Shown: positions 19,995 through 28,927, counted from the stretch's first letter. The stretch is DNA of 64,000 nt from Mesorhizobium huakuii (GCF_014189455.1 NZ_CP050296.1:5266001-5330000), one strand, 5' to 3'. The notes: generated by a model from the sequence alone, not told the origin. A program made the numbers and translations.

Positions 19995-20918
19995 CTAGGG
20001 CAAGACGTGCTGGGTAACCCTCCAATCGGGCAGCCCATAGCCACCCAACCATGGCCACACTTCCTTCTGATTGAAGTAGACAACCGACGTCAGGGCCGGA
20101 AACTCCGCATAGGACTTGCGGGAATCGGCCGCCCATTGCGAAACATATTCCTGCTTCCCGACATAGCCGAGTTCCGCCACCACGACCGGCTTGTTGAAAC
20201 CCGCGACGCGGTCATATCCGGGCTTCAGCGCCTCGGCGAACGTACGATCACGACCGGCCTCGTCATTGTCCTTTTTCTGCAGGCCGAACACCGACAGCCC
20301 GATGACGTCGACATAGTCGTCGCCAGGGTAGTATTTCTCCAGACCCACTTCACCCTTGGGGGACCACATATATTTGGCGGCTGGTGCAGCTTTGCGGCAC
20401 AGATCGACCTCGCGCTTGTAGGCGGCGATCCAGTCCTTGGGTGCCCAGTTGGCCCAGGTGAAGCGACCGTTGGTGTCCTCCATTTCCTGCGCCCAGCGAA
20501 TGGTGACGGGGCTCTTCATTGCTCCCACCAGATTGCAGATTGCCTGCATGTTTGCGTCATATTTGCCGCTCAATATGCCGTCGCGCAGTTCGCTCGGGGT
20601 GATGCGCCAGTCCTTCGACCAGGTCCAAGGCTCGATGGTGATCAACAGCGACCGGTTTCGCTGAAGCGCGTAGGCATCGGCTAAGGGTAGGCTCGTCAGG
20701 TCGACGTCTTCCCAGGGCAGGAAGAGCTCCTCGATGCTTGCACTCTTGTCGGCGCCGAAGTCTCCGTAGGGGTCATAGGATCCGAACGCCGAAGCGGCGC
20801 TGCTCGTATGAACGGGATCCGTCGCGGCCTCGGAGCCGGCGCCCGCCAGAGTTGGGAACGCTACGCTGCCGCCCAAGGCCAATGCCATTGCAAGCGCACT
20901 TACTGCGGTATTTTTCAT
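19995..20918 (-). CDS. Secreted GH26-like glycoside hydrolase
   Basis: The 307-residue product has a signal peptide (MKNTAVSALAMALALGG..FPTLAGA) and a (beta/alpha)8 glycosidase region. The likely acid/base is E145 in TIRWAQEMED, matching the family-26 pattern where a Glu follows Arg/His before a tryptophan-rich strand. The nucleophile is E249 in VVVAELGY. Relatives cut beta-mannans or related beta-linked glycans. A frame extending 56 codons upstream has no ribosome site, whereas GGAG precedes the ATG at 20918. It is divergent from a cellulose-synthase-like GT2, so its substrate may be the polymer that enzyme makes (inference). Confidence 0.75.
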   Translation of the reverse strand: MKNTAVSALAMALALGGSVAFPTLAGAGSEAATDPVHTSSAASAFGSYDPYGDFGADKSASIEELFLPWEDVDLTSLPLADAYALQRNRSLLITIEPWTWSKDWRITPSELRDGILSGKYDANMQAICNLVGAMKSPVTIRWAQEMEDTNGRFTWANWAPKDWIAAYKREVDLCRKAAPAAKYMWSPKGEVGLEKYYPGDDYVDVIGLSVFGLQKKDNDEAGRDRTFAEALKPGYDRVAGFNKPVVVAELGYVGKQEYVSQWAADSRKSYAEFPALTSVVYFNQKEVWPWLGGYGLPDWRVTQHVLP

Positions 20919-21524
20919 GATAATCTCCATAGCTTCGATATCCTGCGGAAGTCGAAGCTTCGCCCGCATGTCGACGACTGATCGACACGACCATCCACAC
21001 CCGATCGGCTTTATTGGCAGAATCTGCGGGATTTCGGAGCGACTATTGGCGGGAATGTTAAGCACAAATTCCTGCCATGAAATCATCTCTCAAGGCGCCG
21101 ACACGAGGAGCTCAAGAGAGACGGTTCGCCGCGATACTCACAAATTCGCGTCAAATTCCGATATATTATCCCTGGCTAATTTAAGAGCCGGTCGCAGCTA
21201 AGAGTCAAGTACAATTAACGGTTGCTTAACCATGACTCGCTCGGCATGGTTAACATGCCGGTCTGCCGGATCCTCTTCGAATCGGCTCAATCCCATCCGT
21301 GCTGAAAATTTTGCCGGCTCTCCATTCCGGAGTCGCCCTCTGGCGGCTCTTCTGTGAGATGCCCTCGCGGCTCTGGGGGGCTAGGTTAACCAATGCTCAA
21401 GAAGCATAGTTAAGCAACACTTAATTTAGTTGACTCTAAGAGAACGGAAGCTGATTCTACAGCCGGGATGTGAGGGTTTTCAACCGCGGTTTGGCTGAAG
21501 CCCGAAGTGGCGGCGCGTAAGCAG
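20919..21524. promoter_or_regulatory. Divergent control region between GH26 and GT2 genes
   Basis: This AT-richer 606-bp region holds several symmetrical sites. TTAACCATG (21226-21234) faces CATGGTTAA (21245-21253) across 10 nt. Overlapping it, GGCATG and CATGCC (21243-21259) surround GTTAA. Further GGTTAACC-like and TTAAG words follow to 21435. AT-rich, palindrome-rich leaders of this kind fit control by MucR/Ros or a similar repressor, but no factor can be named from sequence. No gene was seen in it. Confidence 0.6.
21405..21435 (+). promoter_or_regulatory. 31-bp element upstream of GT2, shared with uxs-galE
   Basis: The sequence is CATAGTTAAG, then 7 nt, then TAATTTAGTTGACT, ending 90 nt before the GT2 start. 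The same two blocks with the same 7-nt gap occur on the minus strand at 28283-28313 upstream of uxs. Inside it TAGTTAAG and TAGTTGAC are imperfect direct repeats 20 bp apart, about two helical turns. Confidence 0.65.
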
Positions 21525-23399
21525 ATGAGTATAGACGTAGGCATAGTCGGCCATACGAACAGACGGGCACGGCAAGCCGAGGCGGCCCTGGCCGGCTCGG
21601 CGCGGAAGCGGCCCTATCTCGTGCCGGTGCTGTCGGCCACCCAGCAATGGCTGCTCAGGCTGGCCTTGGCTTTCTGGTTCGTCACGCTCGGCTTCTTCTG
21701 GTCTTGGTGGCTCAGGCCCGAGCATGTTGAGCATATCGGACCATATGTATTCGCGACAGCCATTCTGCTGTGGCTCACGCTGATGCCGTTGTATTTTCTC
21801 CTGAACGTGCATGCGTCGAAAAAACCGTCCAAACTTCATACGCTCCCGAAGCGTTCGCGGGTCGCGATGGTTGTCACCAAGGCCCCCTCGGAACCGTTTG
21901 CCGTGGTTGCGCGCACGCTGGAGGCGATGCTGGCGCAAGACTACCCGCATGATACCTGGCTTGCCGACGAGGATCCCTCCGAAGACACGATCGCCTGGTG
22001 CAATGCTCACGGCGTGCTGATTTCGACGCGGCGCGGCAGGGAAGACTATCACCGCAAGACTTGGCCGCGCCGCACCCGCTGCAAGGAAGGCAATCTGGCG
22101 TTCTTCTACGACCACTATGGTTACCAGCGTTACGATTTCGTCGCCCAGATGGACGCCGACCATGTGCCGACACCGACCTATCTCAGGGAAATCCTCTATC
22201 CCTTCGCCGATCCCACGGTCGGCTATGTGTCGGCGCCGAGCATCTGCGACAACAATGCCGCCGAAAGCTGGTCGGCGCGCGGCCGGCTGTTTCCGGAAGG
22301 GATGTTCCACGGACCCTTGCAGTCCGGCCATACCGGCGGCGGGGCGCCGCTCTGCATCGGCTCGCATTATGCCGTGCGAACCAGGGCGCTGAAGCAGGCG
22401 GGCGGTCTCGGTCCGGAACTGGCCGAGGATCATTCCACCTCGATGCTGATCAACGCGGCCGGCTGGCGCGGCGTGCACGCGATCGACGCCATCGCGCATG
22501 GCGATGGACCGCAGACTTTCGCCGATCTCGTCACCCAGGAATTCCAGTGGTCGCGGAGCCTGATGACGATCTTGCTCGAGTATTCGCCCGCATATTTGGC
22601 CAAGCTCTCGCCGCGGTTGAGGTTCCAGTTTCTCTTTTGCCAGCTCTGGTATCCGCTATTCGCCGTCTTTGCGTTGCTGATGTACGTCATGCCGATCTAT
22701 GCGCTGTCCACCGGGCGCAACTTCGCCAATGTCATGTATCTCGACTTCCTGTTCTACTACGTGCCGAACGCGGTCGCCCTGGTCGGTCTGGTGATGATGC
22801 TGAAGGCTTTTGGCGTGTCGCGGCCGATCACGGCCAAGACGATCAGTTGGGAAGGCACGCTGTTCCTCTTCTTCGCGCGCTGGCCCTGGGTACTGGCCGG
22901 CACGCTGTCGTCGGTGCGCGACTATTTGACCAAATCGTTCGTCGATTTCCGCGTCACGCCCAAGGGCAGCGGCCCCAAGCATCTTCTGCCGGCTCGTGCC
23001 TTCGCGCCCTATGTGGTGCTGGCCATCGGTGCGGCGCTGCCCGTCCTGCTCGTTGACCACCCTTTTGACGCCACCGGCTTCTACTGGTTCGCCGCCCTCA
23101 ACGCCTTCCTCTACGGGTTCCTGGTGTTGGTCATCGTCGTCAGGCACGTCATCGAGAACAAGATCCCGCTGCGCGCCAATGTGACGAAACTCGCCTTGCA
23201 GGCTTCGCTTGCCCTGTTGGCGATCATCGTGCCGGCCATGGGTTTCTACGACCGTGGCATGGAGGGCGTCTACGGGCTGCAGCAGGGTGCCGGCGGCTTG
23301 CGCATCGTCCGCGTCGCCTATGTGGTTTCCGGTGCTGGCCAGGGCAACATCGGAGCCCGCAACTTCTACTTCGACCCTGGTTGGGAAACGCGGCGCTGA
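21525..23399 (+). CDS. Cellulose-synthase-like glycosyltransferase family 2
   Basis: The membrane protein of 624 residues has two N-terminal membrane helices (about 43-65 and 72-95), a cytoplasmic GT2 domain, and four or five C-terminal helices. Catalytic motifs are visible: LADEDPSED, the DxD in QMDADHVP (D210, D212), ELAEDHST as the TED equivalent, and QEFQW (338-342) as the QxxRW equivalent. Processive beta-glycan synthases such as cellulose and glucomannan synthases have this layout. The FQW variant and lack of a PilZ domain or BcsB partner argue against ordinary cellulose. The ATG at 21525 is preferred, with a GTG at 21507 as alternative. The neighbouring GH26 gene and the nearby sugar-nucleotide genes suggest a surface polysaccharide. 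Confidence 0.85.
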   Translation: MSIDVGIVGHTNRRARQAEAALAGSARKRPYLVPVLSATQQWLLRLALAFWFVTLGFFWSWWLRPEHVEHIGPYVFATAILLWLTLMPLYFLLNVHASKKPSKLHTLPKRSRVAMVVTKAPSEPFAVVARTLEAMLAQDYPHDTWLADEDPSEDTIAWCNAHGVLISTRRGREDYHRKTWPRRTRCKEGNLAFFYDHYGYQRYDFVAQMDADHVPTPTYLREILYPFADPTVGYVSAPSICDNNAAESWSARGRLFPEGMFHGPLQSGHTGGGAPLCIGSHYAVRTRALKQAGGLGPELAEDHSTSMLINAAGWRGVHAIDAIAHGDGPQTFADLVTQEFQWSRSLMTILLEYSPAYLAKLSPRLRFQFLFCQLWYPLFAVFALLMYVMPIYALSTGRNFANVMYLDFLFYYVPNAVALVGLVMMLKAFGVSRPITAKTISWEGTLFLFFARWPWVLAGTLSSVRDYLTKSFVDFRVTPKGSGPKHLLPARAFAPYVVLAIGAALPVLLVDHPFDATGFYWFAALNAFLYGFLVLVIVVRHVIENKIPLRANVTKLALQASLALLAIIVPAMGFYDRGMEGVYGLQQGAGGLRIVRVAYVVSGAGQGNIGARNFYFDPGWETRR

Positions 23400-23701
23400 C
23401 GCCCAGACTCATCCACCCGTAAGAGTTCTCCCGAACTGCATTCACCTTGATTGACGGTCTCGATTGCCGGCCGGCGACCCGCCGCAGCCTCAGGCACGAG
23501 CGAATAAGATCAAATTTTAATAATATCCGATCGAGCGCTGAAAGGCGGCACTGACCATGCCGTTTGCGCGAATTTTAATAAGTATCCTCTAATATTCGAA
23601 CATGATGTGAGTGGCGGTTGGCTGTTCACGCGGCGCGGAAGACACCAGAGAAAAATATCTCTGCGTCCAATCGATTTGCATTTATCGACAGGGGATAGAT
23701 G
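23400..23701. other. Intergenic region upstream of lipoprotein copy A
   Basis: This stretch contains a direct repeat of AATTTTAATAA(G)TATCC at 23513-23528 and 23571-23587. The second copy leads into CTAATATTCGAACATGATGTGAGTGG, and a diverged version of that segment stands in front of lipoprotein copy B at 25381-25429. It probably carries the promoter. No other gene was seen. Confidence 0.55.
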
Positions 23702-24112
23702 ATGAACAAATTCATCAGGGGCTTGGCTGCCAAAGGCAGAAAAAATGGCTGGTCTATAGCTGCTTTTGCATTGATCTCGATGGTTTCCGGTTGCCAGAGC
23801 ATGGACGCGACCACGACCGGCTCACTCGCCAGCAAGCCCGCGGTGCATGCGCCAGCCAAGAAGATCCACTACGTCGGGAAGACGCGCGGTCATGTGTTCA
23901 ACCGCAAGCGCCTCATGCAGACGACCAGCGTGACACGCACGACCGAGACGGCCTACGCCGCCTTCGTGCGGCCGCAACCGGCCAGGATCGTCACGCCGGC
24001 GCCAGTGAAGGTTTCTTTCCAGCCAGGCGATGGTGGTCCGTTCCTCGGTCATTCCCCCTGGATCTGCGGTCCGAGTGGATTTGGCCAGCGCGCCACCTGC
24101 CGCGCGCGCTAA
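23702..24112 (+). CDS. Small lipoprotein with C-terminal ICxPSGFGQxxxC motif (copy A)
   Basis: The 136-residue product begins MNKFIRG and has a lipoprotein signal with the modified cysteine at residue 31 (ISMVSGC). A basic, Thr- and Pro-rich middle leads to a conserved end, PWICGPSGFGQRATCRAR, with two cysteines spaced by ten residues. I do not recognise a named family. Two adjacent ATGs are possible. The second is 7 nt from AGGGG and gives the same start as copy B. The same C-terminal motif recurs in copies B (25512-25933) and C (28541-28768). The function is unknown; the location suggests an envelope role tied to the polysaccharide genes. Confidence 0.7.
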   Translation: MNKFIRGLAAKGRKNGWSIAAFALISMVSGCQSMDATTTGSLASKPAVHAPAKKIHYVGKTRGHVFNRKRLMQTTSVTRTTETAYAAFVRPQPARIVTPAPVKVSFQPGDGGPFLGHSPWICGPSGFGQRATCRAR

Positions 24113-24499
24113 CTAAGAAGAGTTCGGCGGGGACTGGGATCCGGGCGTGAGAAGTGAGGCGGCGCGGGGCTGCGCCAGCCACCCCTTACGCCCGGATTTC
24201 CATTCGCGCCGATACCAATCGACAAACGCCTTCGAACCGTCTTCGATCGGCCCTCGTGGCTTGACGTCGAAGTCTCACATCGGCCGTGGTTCCGTGGGCT
24301 TGTCGCCTCTCGGTCTGAAGCGCCTCGCTGCGGCGCAAAAGGTTGACATCGATCTTTGCCCAGCTGTTAATGCGCGTAAGCCAAGCTGCTGACCGCGCCC
24401 GGAAACCCGGTGCTGCATCGATGGGGAGAACGCTCCGAGGTGGCGCGTCCTCGGCCACGATCGTGTCGGCGCTACGCTGGATCGGGATGCGAAAACCGT
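24113..24499. other. Intergenic region between lipoprotein A and DUF995 copy 2
   Basis: It contains a long-range inverted repeat, ATCCGGGCGT at 24139-24148 with ACGCCCGGAT at 24188-24197, enclosing a smaller GGCGC/GCGCC hairpin and followed by a few T residues. It may end transcription of the lipoprotein gene. No convincing gene was seen in the rest. Confidence 0.45.
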
Positions 24500-25093
24500 A
24501 TGCGACCGTTGATTGCGCCGACAGTTTCGATCAGATTGCCTTGGGCTCGCATAGAGCCGGAACGCGAGCAGTCTGCCAGGCGCGCCTGGCTTGTGCCTCT
24601 GCTGGTCGTTTGTGGCCAGTTGGCGCTTTCCGGAGCGGCTCAAGCGGCCAACGAAAAGAACCCCAAGCCTGCGGAAGCCGCCGCCACCGTGCCGACGGCT
24701 TTCGAGCTGCAGCGTCTCTACACCGACCGCACATGGCTGTGGAAAGACGGAGCGGCCTATTTTGGAAAGACCGGTCGCCCCCTCCGGGCCTGGACGTCGG
24801 GGCAGGATTCAGCCTCTGTCGCCGAGGGCAGGTGGCTGGTGACCAAAGACGGCAAGATGTGCATGGACGTCGCCTGGCGGTCCAAGAGCTACAAGGGCAA
24901 GCAGCAGCGCACCTGCTACAGCCACCGCATCGAGGGTGGGACCATTGAGCAACGCAAGGATCCGGATGGGGTATGGTACAGTTTCAAACGAACCCCTGAG
25001 GACCCTTCAGACGAGTATCGGAAATTCGAAGTGGGCGACACCAAGGGCGCGCAGTTCGAAGAGACCCGCAAGCTGATCGATTCCAAGAACTAG
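24500..25093 (+). CDS. DUF995 family secreted protein (copy 2)
   Basis: The 197-residue product has a hydrophobic segment near residues 30-50 (WLVPLLVVCGQLALSGAAQA) that looks like a signal peptide with a long N-region. The mature part repeats the pattern of copy 1: DRTWLWKDGAAYFGKTGRPLRAWTS, DGKMCMDVAW, RTCYSH and DPDGVWYSFKR. The conserved W, C and PDG positions identify it as a diverged paralogue. The start is uncertain, because no strong ribosome site precedes the ATG at 24500 and the N-region is unusually long. Function unknown. Confidence 0.65.
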   Translation: MRPLIAPTVSIRLPWARIEPEREQSARRAWLVPLLVVCGQLALSGAAQAANEKNPKPAEAAATVPTAFELQRLYTDRTWLWKDGAAYFGKTGRPLRAWTSGQDSASVAEGRWLVTKDGKMCMDVAWRSKSYKGKQQRTCYSHRIEGGTIEQRKDPDGVWYSFKRTPEDPSDEYRKFEVGDTKGAQFEETRKLIDSKN

Positions 25094-25511
25094 GTCGTGT
25101 TTCAGCCATATTGAGCCGGTGGTGCCCTGCATGAGCGTCGACGCAGTCAGCGATTGTGCCTTTCGCTCCAAGCCCATCGCGGCGGGTTGAGCAACCCCCA
25201 AATCCTTCCCTGTTTTGACAGCGGGCCGCTTTGCCGGGCGCCTGTCAGGGAACTTGCGAATCGCTTATGGTCAACCATCAAGTGGTTCGGCTGAGCGGTC
25301 GGCGCGCCGACCGCCGATTGATCGCATTCAATTGCAACTGACGGACGACGAGACGGTGGCGCTACCATAGGGTTTTTATGAAATTTAATAATTAGTGATG
25401 TCTAATGTTCATGCGTGATGTGCGAGTGGTTGCCCACGTGGCGTAGAAGCGACGAAGGCATGGTATGTCGCGATGCGTCCTTGGCCTATACTTGATAACA
25501 AGGGACACATG
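25094..25511. other. Intergenic region upstream of lipoprotein copy B
   Basis: Positions 25381-25429 align by eye with 23570-23614 upstream of copy A (AATTTAATAA, TCTAAT(A/G)TTC, GTGATGTG...GAGTGG), so the promoter was duplicated with the gene. The first 280 bp show nothing recognisable. Confidence 0.5.
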
Positions 25512-25933
25512 ATGAACAAATCCGCAATCGGCGTATTTGGCCCAAGCAAAAATATAGTATCTATTGTTGCGGCTGTGGCGATGATCTCTGTGGTTGCAGG
25601 CTGTCAGGGCCTGGATGCGACCGAAACCAATTCGGTCTTTATCAAGCCTGTGGTCCATCCGGTCCGCAGCAAGCCCGCGCCCAGCCGGTCTACACCATGT
25701 CCACGGTTCATTCGCTTAGAAGCGAGCCTCAGATTCTGATGACGAGCGCGGTACGGACGGCTGAAAGTACTTACGCTTTTACATCGCCACAGCGGATCAA
25801 AGTCCATACGCCGGGGCCTGTGAAGATCGCCTACAATCCGGTCATTGGTGGATCGTTTCCGGGCAGTTCGCCCTATATCTGCAGCCCCAGCGGATTTGGC
25901 CAACTCGCGAGTTGCCACCCGCGCTATCTCTGA
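25512..25933 (+). pseudogene. Small lipoprotein copy B, reading frame broken
   Basis: The first frame (from the ATG at 25512) gives MNKSAIGVFG, a signal and a lipobox cysteine at residue 31 (ISVVAGC), exactly as in copy A, then runs into a stop at 25739. The expected continuation is in another frame up to 25933 and ends PYICSPSGFGQLASC. A one-base loss, or two-base gain, somewhere around 25660-25695 explains the break. Whether this is real decay or a consensus error cannot be told from the sequence. If restored, the protein would be about 140 residues, like copy A. Confidence 0.65.
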
Positions 25934-25934
25934 T

Positions 25935-26967
25935 CTATCCAGCCGCGACGGACGCGGCCGCCGGGCTTGGCGGCAGTTTCACCGGTTTCGTCTGCAGCCC
26001 GAAGAATGGCGCCGCCGTCCTGACGATCGTGTCGAGGTCGGAAAGCTGCGGCACAAAACCAAGATACGCGCGCGCCTTGCCCGGATCGGCATAGAGCTCG
26101 GCCGGATCTCCCGGGCGCCGGGCCCTGAAGACGGCCGGAACCGGTCTTGAGGTTATCCGGCTGACCGCCTGTATGATCTCCTTGATCGATACGCCCCACC
26201 CAGTGCCGAGGTTGACCGCCAGGCTGTGTCCGCCGCCCTCGAGGTGTTGGACGGCTTTCAGGTGGGCGCGGGCCAGGTCGCTGACGTGGATATAATCGCG
26301 CACGCAGGTGCCGTCCGGCGTGTCATAATCCGTGCCGAAGACCTCGATTTCGTCGATCATGCCAGACGCCGCCATCAGCACCCTGGGAATCAGATGCGTC
26401 TCCGGCGAATGCCACTCGCCGAGCTCGCCGTCGGGATCGGCACCGCAGGCATTGAAATAGCGCAGGATCGCAAATTTCATCCCATAGGCGGACGCATAGT
26501 CGCCGATGATCTGTTCTCCCATCAGCTTGGTGCGCCCGTAAGGGCTGATCGGATTTTGCGAGGAAGTCTCGCGAATGGGCAACGCTTCCGGCACGCCGTA
26601 GGTCCGCGCAGCTGCTGGAGAAGATGATGTTGTCGATGGCATGCGCGCGTGCCGCGTCGAGCACGGCGATGGTGCCGGTCACATTGGTCGAATAATAATC
26701 GGCCGGCTGGTGAGCGGATTCCCCGACATAGGCCAGCGCCGCGAAGTGGATGACCGACGTCGGCCTGTATGTCCCGATCACCGCTTGCAGCGCATCCCGG
26801 TCCCGGATATCGCCCACGACAAGCGGACCCCAGGCGACGGACTTCCGGTTGCCGCGGCACAGATTGTCGAAAGCCACGGGCAGATAGCCGGCGGCGGCCA
26901 GCAGCTTGCAGGTGTGGCTGCCGATGAAGCCCGCCCCACCTGTCACCAGGATCGCTGGTCGGCTCAT
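25935..26967 (-). pseudogene. galE: UDP-glucose 4-epimerase, frameshifted
   Basis: GalE interconverts UDP-glucose and UDP-galactose. The N-terminal part (ATG at 26967, ILVTGGAGFIGSHTCKLL, through NIIFSSSCA) and the C-terminal part (TYGVPEALPI, the active-site SPYGRTK, RYFNACGADPDGE, TCVRDYIHV) lie in different frames. The break is at 26604-26605, where one extra C on the plus strand separates SSSCA from TYGVP. The repaired protein would be about 343 residues, close to family length. Neither half could work alone, because NAD binding and the YxxxK pair are split. The ATG overlaps the uxs stop as ATGA, so the two genes form a coupled pair supplying sugar nucleotides. Confidence 0.85.
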
Positions 26968-28004
26968 GAGGCCGCGGCCCCTGTGATCATCCGGCTGCCG
27001 TAGAGCAAGGTGTCGAAATAGTCGACGGTGTGCGCCAGCCCCTGGGCCAGGTTGATCCTCGGCTCCCAACCGAGATTGTCCCTGGCGAAGGAAATATCCG
27101 GTTTGCGCTGCCTCGGATCGTCGATCGGCAATGGCCGATGCACGATCTTCGATCTGGAGTTGGTGTAGCCGACGACCAGCGTCGCGAGCTCCATGATGGT
27201 GAATTCGCCGGGGTTGCCGAGATTGACCGGATGGGCGGGCGCACGCGGCGCATTCATCAGCCGCATGAAGCCCTCGATCAGATCGTCGGCGTAACAGAAG
27301 GAGCGGGTCTGCAGGCCGCTGCCATAGACGGTCAGGTCTTCGCCGCGCAATGCCTGGACGATGAAGTTCGAGACCACGCGCCCGTCATCGGGCTGCATGC
27401 GGCGACCGTAGGTGTTGAAGATGCGGGCGACGCGGATGTCGAGGCCATATGTCCTCGAATAGTCGAAGAACAGGGTCTCGGCCGAACGCTTGCCTTCATC
27501 ATAGCAAGAGCGCGGTCCATGCGTGTTGACGTTGCCGAAATAACTCTCGGGCTGTGGGTGCACGAACGGGTCGCCGTAGACCTCCGAAGTCGAGGCCTGG
27601 AATATCTTGGCATTGTTCCGGCGCGCGAGTTCCAGAAGGTTCAGCGAACCGAGCACACTTGTCTTGAACGTATGGATCGGGTCCGCCTGATAGTGCGGCG
27701 GAGAGGCAGGGCAGGCAAGATTGTAGATCTCGTCGACTTGAAGATCCACGGGCAGCGGATCGACGATGTCATGCTCGATGCAGGTGAATCTTGGATCGCG
27801 CAGAAGGGCGTTGAGATTGTATCTCTTGCCGGTATGGAAATTGTCCAGCACGACGACGTCGTACCCATCCCGCAACAGGCGTTCGCACAGATGCGACCCC
27901 AGGAAGCCCGCGCCCCCGGCAACCAGGGCGCGACGTCGTTTTTGGTTCGGCTCTCTTTGACCGATCCCGGATCCCAGTTTCAGAACCTTGATGACCTTGT
28001 TCAT
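26964..28004 (-). CDS. UDP-glucuronate decarboxylase (UDP-xylose synthase-like)
   Basis: This NAD-dependent SDR of 346 residues converts UDP-glucuronate to UDP-xylose. Visible motifs are the Rossmann [30 protein letters not shown], the [19 protein letters not shown] block diagnostic of UXS enzymes, the active-site SCYDEGKR and [10 protein letters not shown]. It overlaps galE by 4 nt and is first in that two-gene unit. With galE and the GT2 it suggests a polysaccharide containing xylose and/or galactose (inference). A 279-nt leader separates it from the shared 31-bp element. Confidence 0.9.
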   Translation of the reverse strand: MNKVIKVLKLGSGIGQREPNQKRRRALVAGGAGFLGSHLCERLLRDGYDVVVLDNFHTGKRYNLNALLRDPRFTCIEHDIVDPLPVDLQVDEIYNLACPASPPHYQADPIHTFKTSVLGSLNLLELARRNNAKIFQASTSEVYGDPFVHPQPESYFGNVNTHGPRSCYDEGKRSAETLFFDYSRTYGLDIRVARIFNTYGRRMQPDDGRVVSNFIVQALRGEDLTVYGSGLQTRSFCYADDLIEGFMRLMNAPRAPAHPVNLGNPGEFTIMELATLVVGYTNSRSKIVHRPLPIDDPRQRKPDISFARDNLGWEPRINLAQGLAHTVDYFDTLLYGSRMITGAAAS

Positions 28005-28540
28005 GCTTGCCCCTTACGCAACGCGCACGCTACCGCCGAGCCGGGATAACAGCCCAGCTACGCCTTCAGAACGTGACAAACCCTCCGCATCAGCGGATTC
28101 GCCGTCATTGATGTGCGTTAATTATTCTCTGGGTTCGCCGGGTCGGTGCCGCACGCTTTACGTGCTGCCGCTCATCCGTCTCTGCGCCCCAAAACCGCGA
28201 TCACGTGCCCAGTGCCATCATCGTCGATTGCTCGCCCAAATTGCACATCCCAACACGCCAAAAATATACCTGTAGGGATTATAGTCAACTAAATTAGTAG
28301 TTTCTTAACTATGGCAGTTGGCGAATGGTTAATCGTCGGGCTGGGTTCGACTCGCAACGCCGGACCGTGAGCGTCTGAGGAGGATGCTCTTTACAAATCA
28401 ACAGTTTGGATCGGCCATGTGACGGCCTGTCAGGGGCTGGGCATTGGGAAATGCCGAGGTCACCACATCAGTGCGCATCTCGGCCTATATCCCAGGAAAT
28501 ATACTTAAATGAAGACGGGCTCGGGCGACCCTTGCGGATG
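28005..28540. other. Leader of uxs-galE and accessory spacer
   Basis: This 536-bp spacer holds the minus-strand 31-bp element at 28283-28313 and further TTAA-rich words up to 28335 (AATGGTTAATCG). Beyond that nothing is recognisable. An open frame running from 28406 across copy C lacks a ribosome site and known similarity. Confidence 0.5.
28283..28313 (-). promoter_or_regulatory. 31-bp element upstream of uxs-galE
   Basis: Read on the minus strand it is CATAGTTAAG, 7 nt, TAATTTAGTTGACT. It is identical to the plus-strand element before the GT2 gene in both blocks and in spacing, and points toward uxs. Conservation of 24 fixed positions in otherwise unrelated intergenic DNA indicates a promoter or operator shared by the two units. 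Confidence 0.65.
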
Positions 28541-28768
28541 TCAAATTTTCAGAGTGCAACTGGATTGCTGGCCAAAGCCGCTCGGGCTGCAAATATAAAC
28601 GTCACGGTGAAAATATTTTGCCAAAATTTCCTTATGAAAAGAGGACGCATCGCAACCAGTTATAGCGGAAAGAAAACCAAGAGCCAAAAGTTGAACGGAA
28701 AGCCGCTTCGTGGAGGCGAGTTTCAATTGCGATCTCTTTCCATCGCACTGCTCGCAGGCTCTGCGCAT
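28541..28768 (-). CDS. Small lipoprotein with ICxPSGFGQxxxC motif (copy C)
   Basis: This is a 75-residue product with a candidate lipobox (FLSAITGC, Cys39) after a hydrophobic stretch. A short linker leads to the tail VYICSPSGFGQQSSCTLKI, the same C-x10-C motif as copies A and B. The middle region of those copies is missing, so this is a minimal version of the family. The annotated start may be too far upstream, since the first 15 residues contain two cysteines and do not look like a signal N-region. It lies on the opposite strand to a frame I reject. Confidence 0.55.
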   Translation of the reverse strand: MRRACEQCDGKRSQLKLASTKRLSVQLLALGFLSAITGCDASSFHKEILAKYFHRDVYICSPSGFGQQSSCTLKI

Positions 28769-28927
28769 AAAGGCCTCTCATTCACACCGCGCGGATCAAC
28801 GGTCATTTTTGCCGGAAAGCGCGCATCTGTCCATTCCATGCCACAACATCGGCAATGGCATTGAGCGCATAGGTAGAGAGCGCCGTCCATTGCGCGATCG
28901 CGTATCTGCGCGGAACGGCACGCCGGC

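Noticed and set aside
28335..28365. GGGTTCGACTC sequence resembling a tRNA T-arm
   Set aside because: No cloverleaf, acceptor stem or anticodon arm could be formed with the flanking sequence.
28406..28864. Plus-strand 152-codon frame in the accessory island
   Set aside because: No ribosome site, no motif, and it runs antisense over the better-supported lipoprotein copy C.
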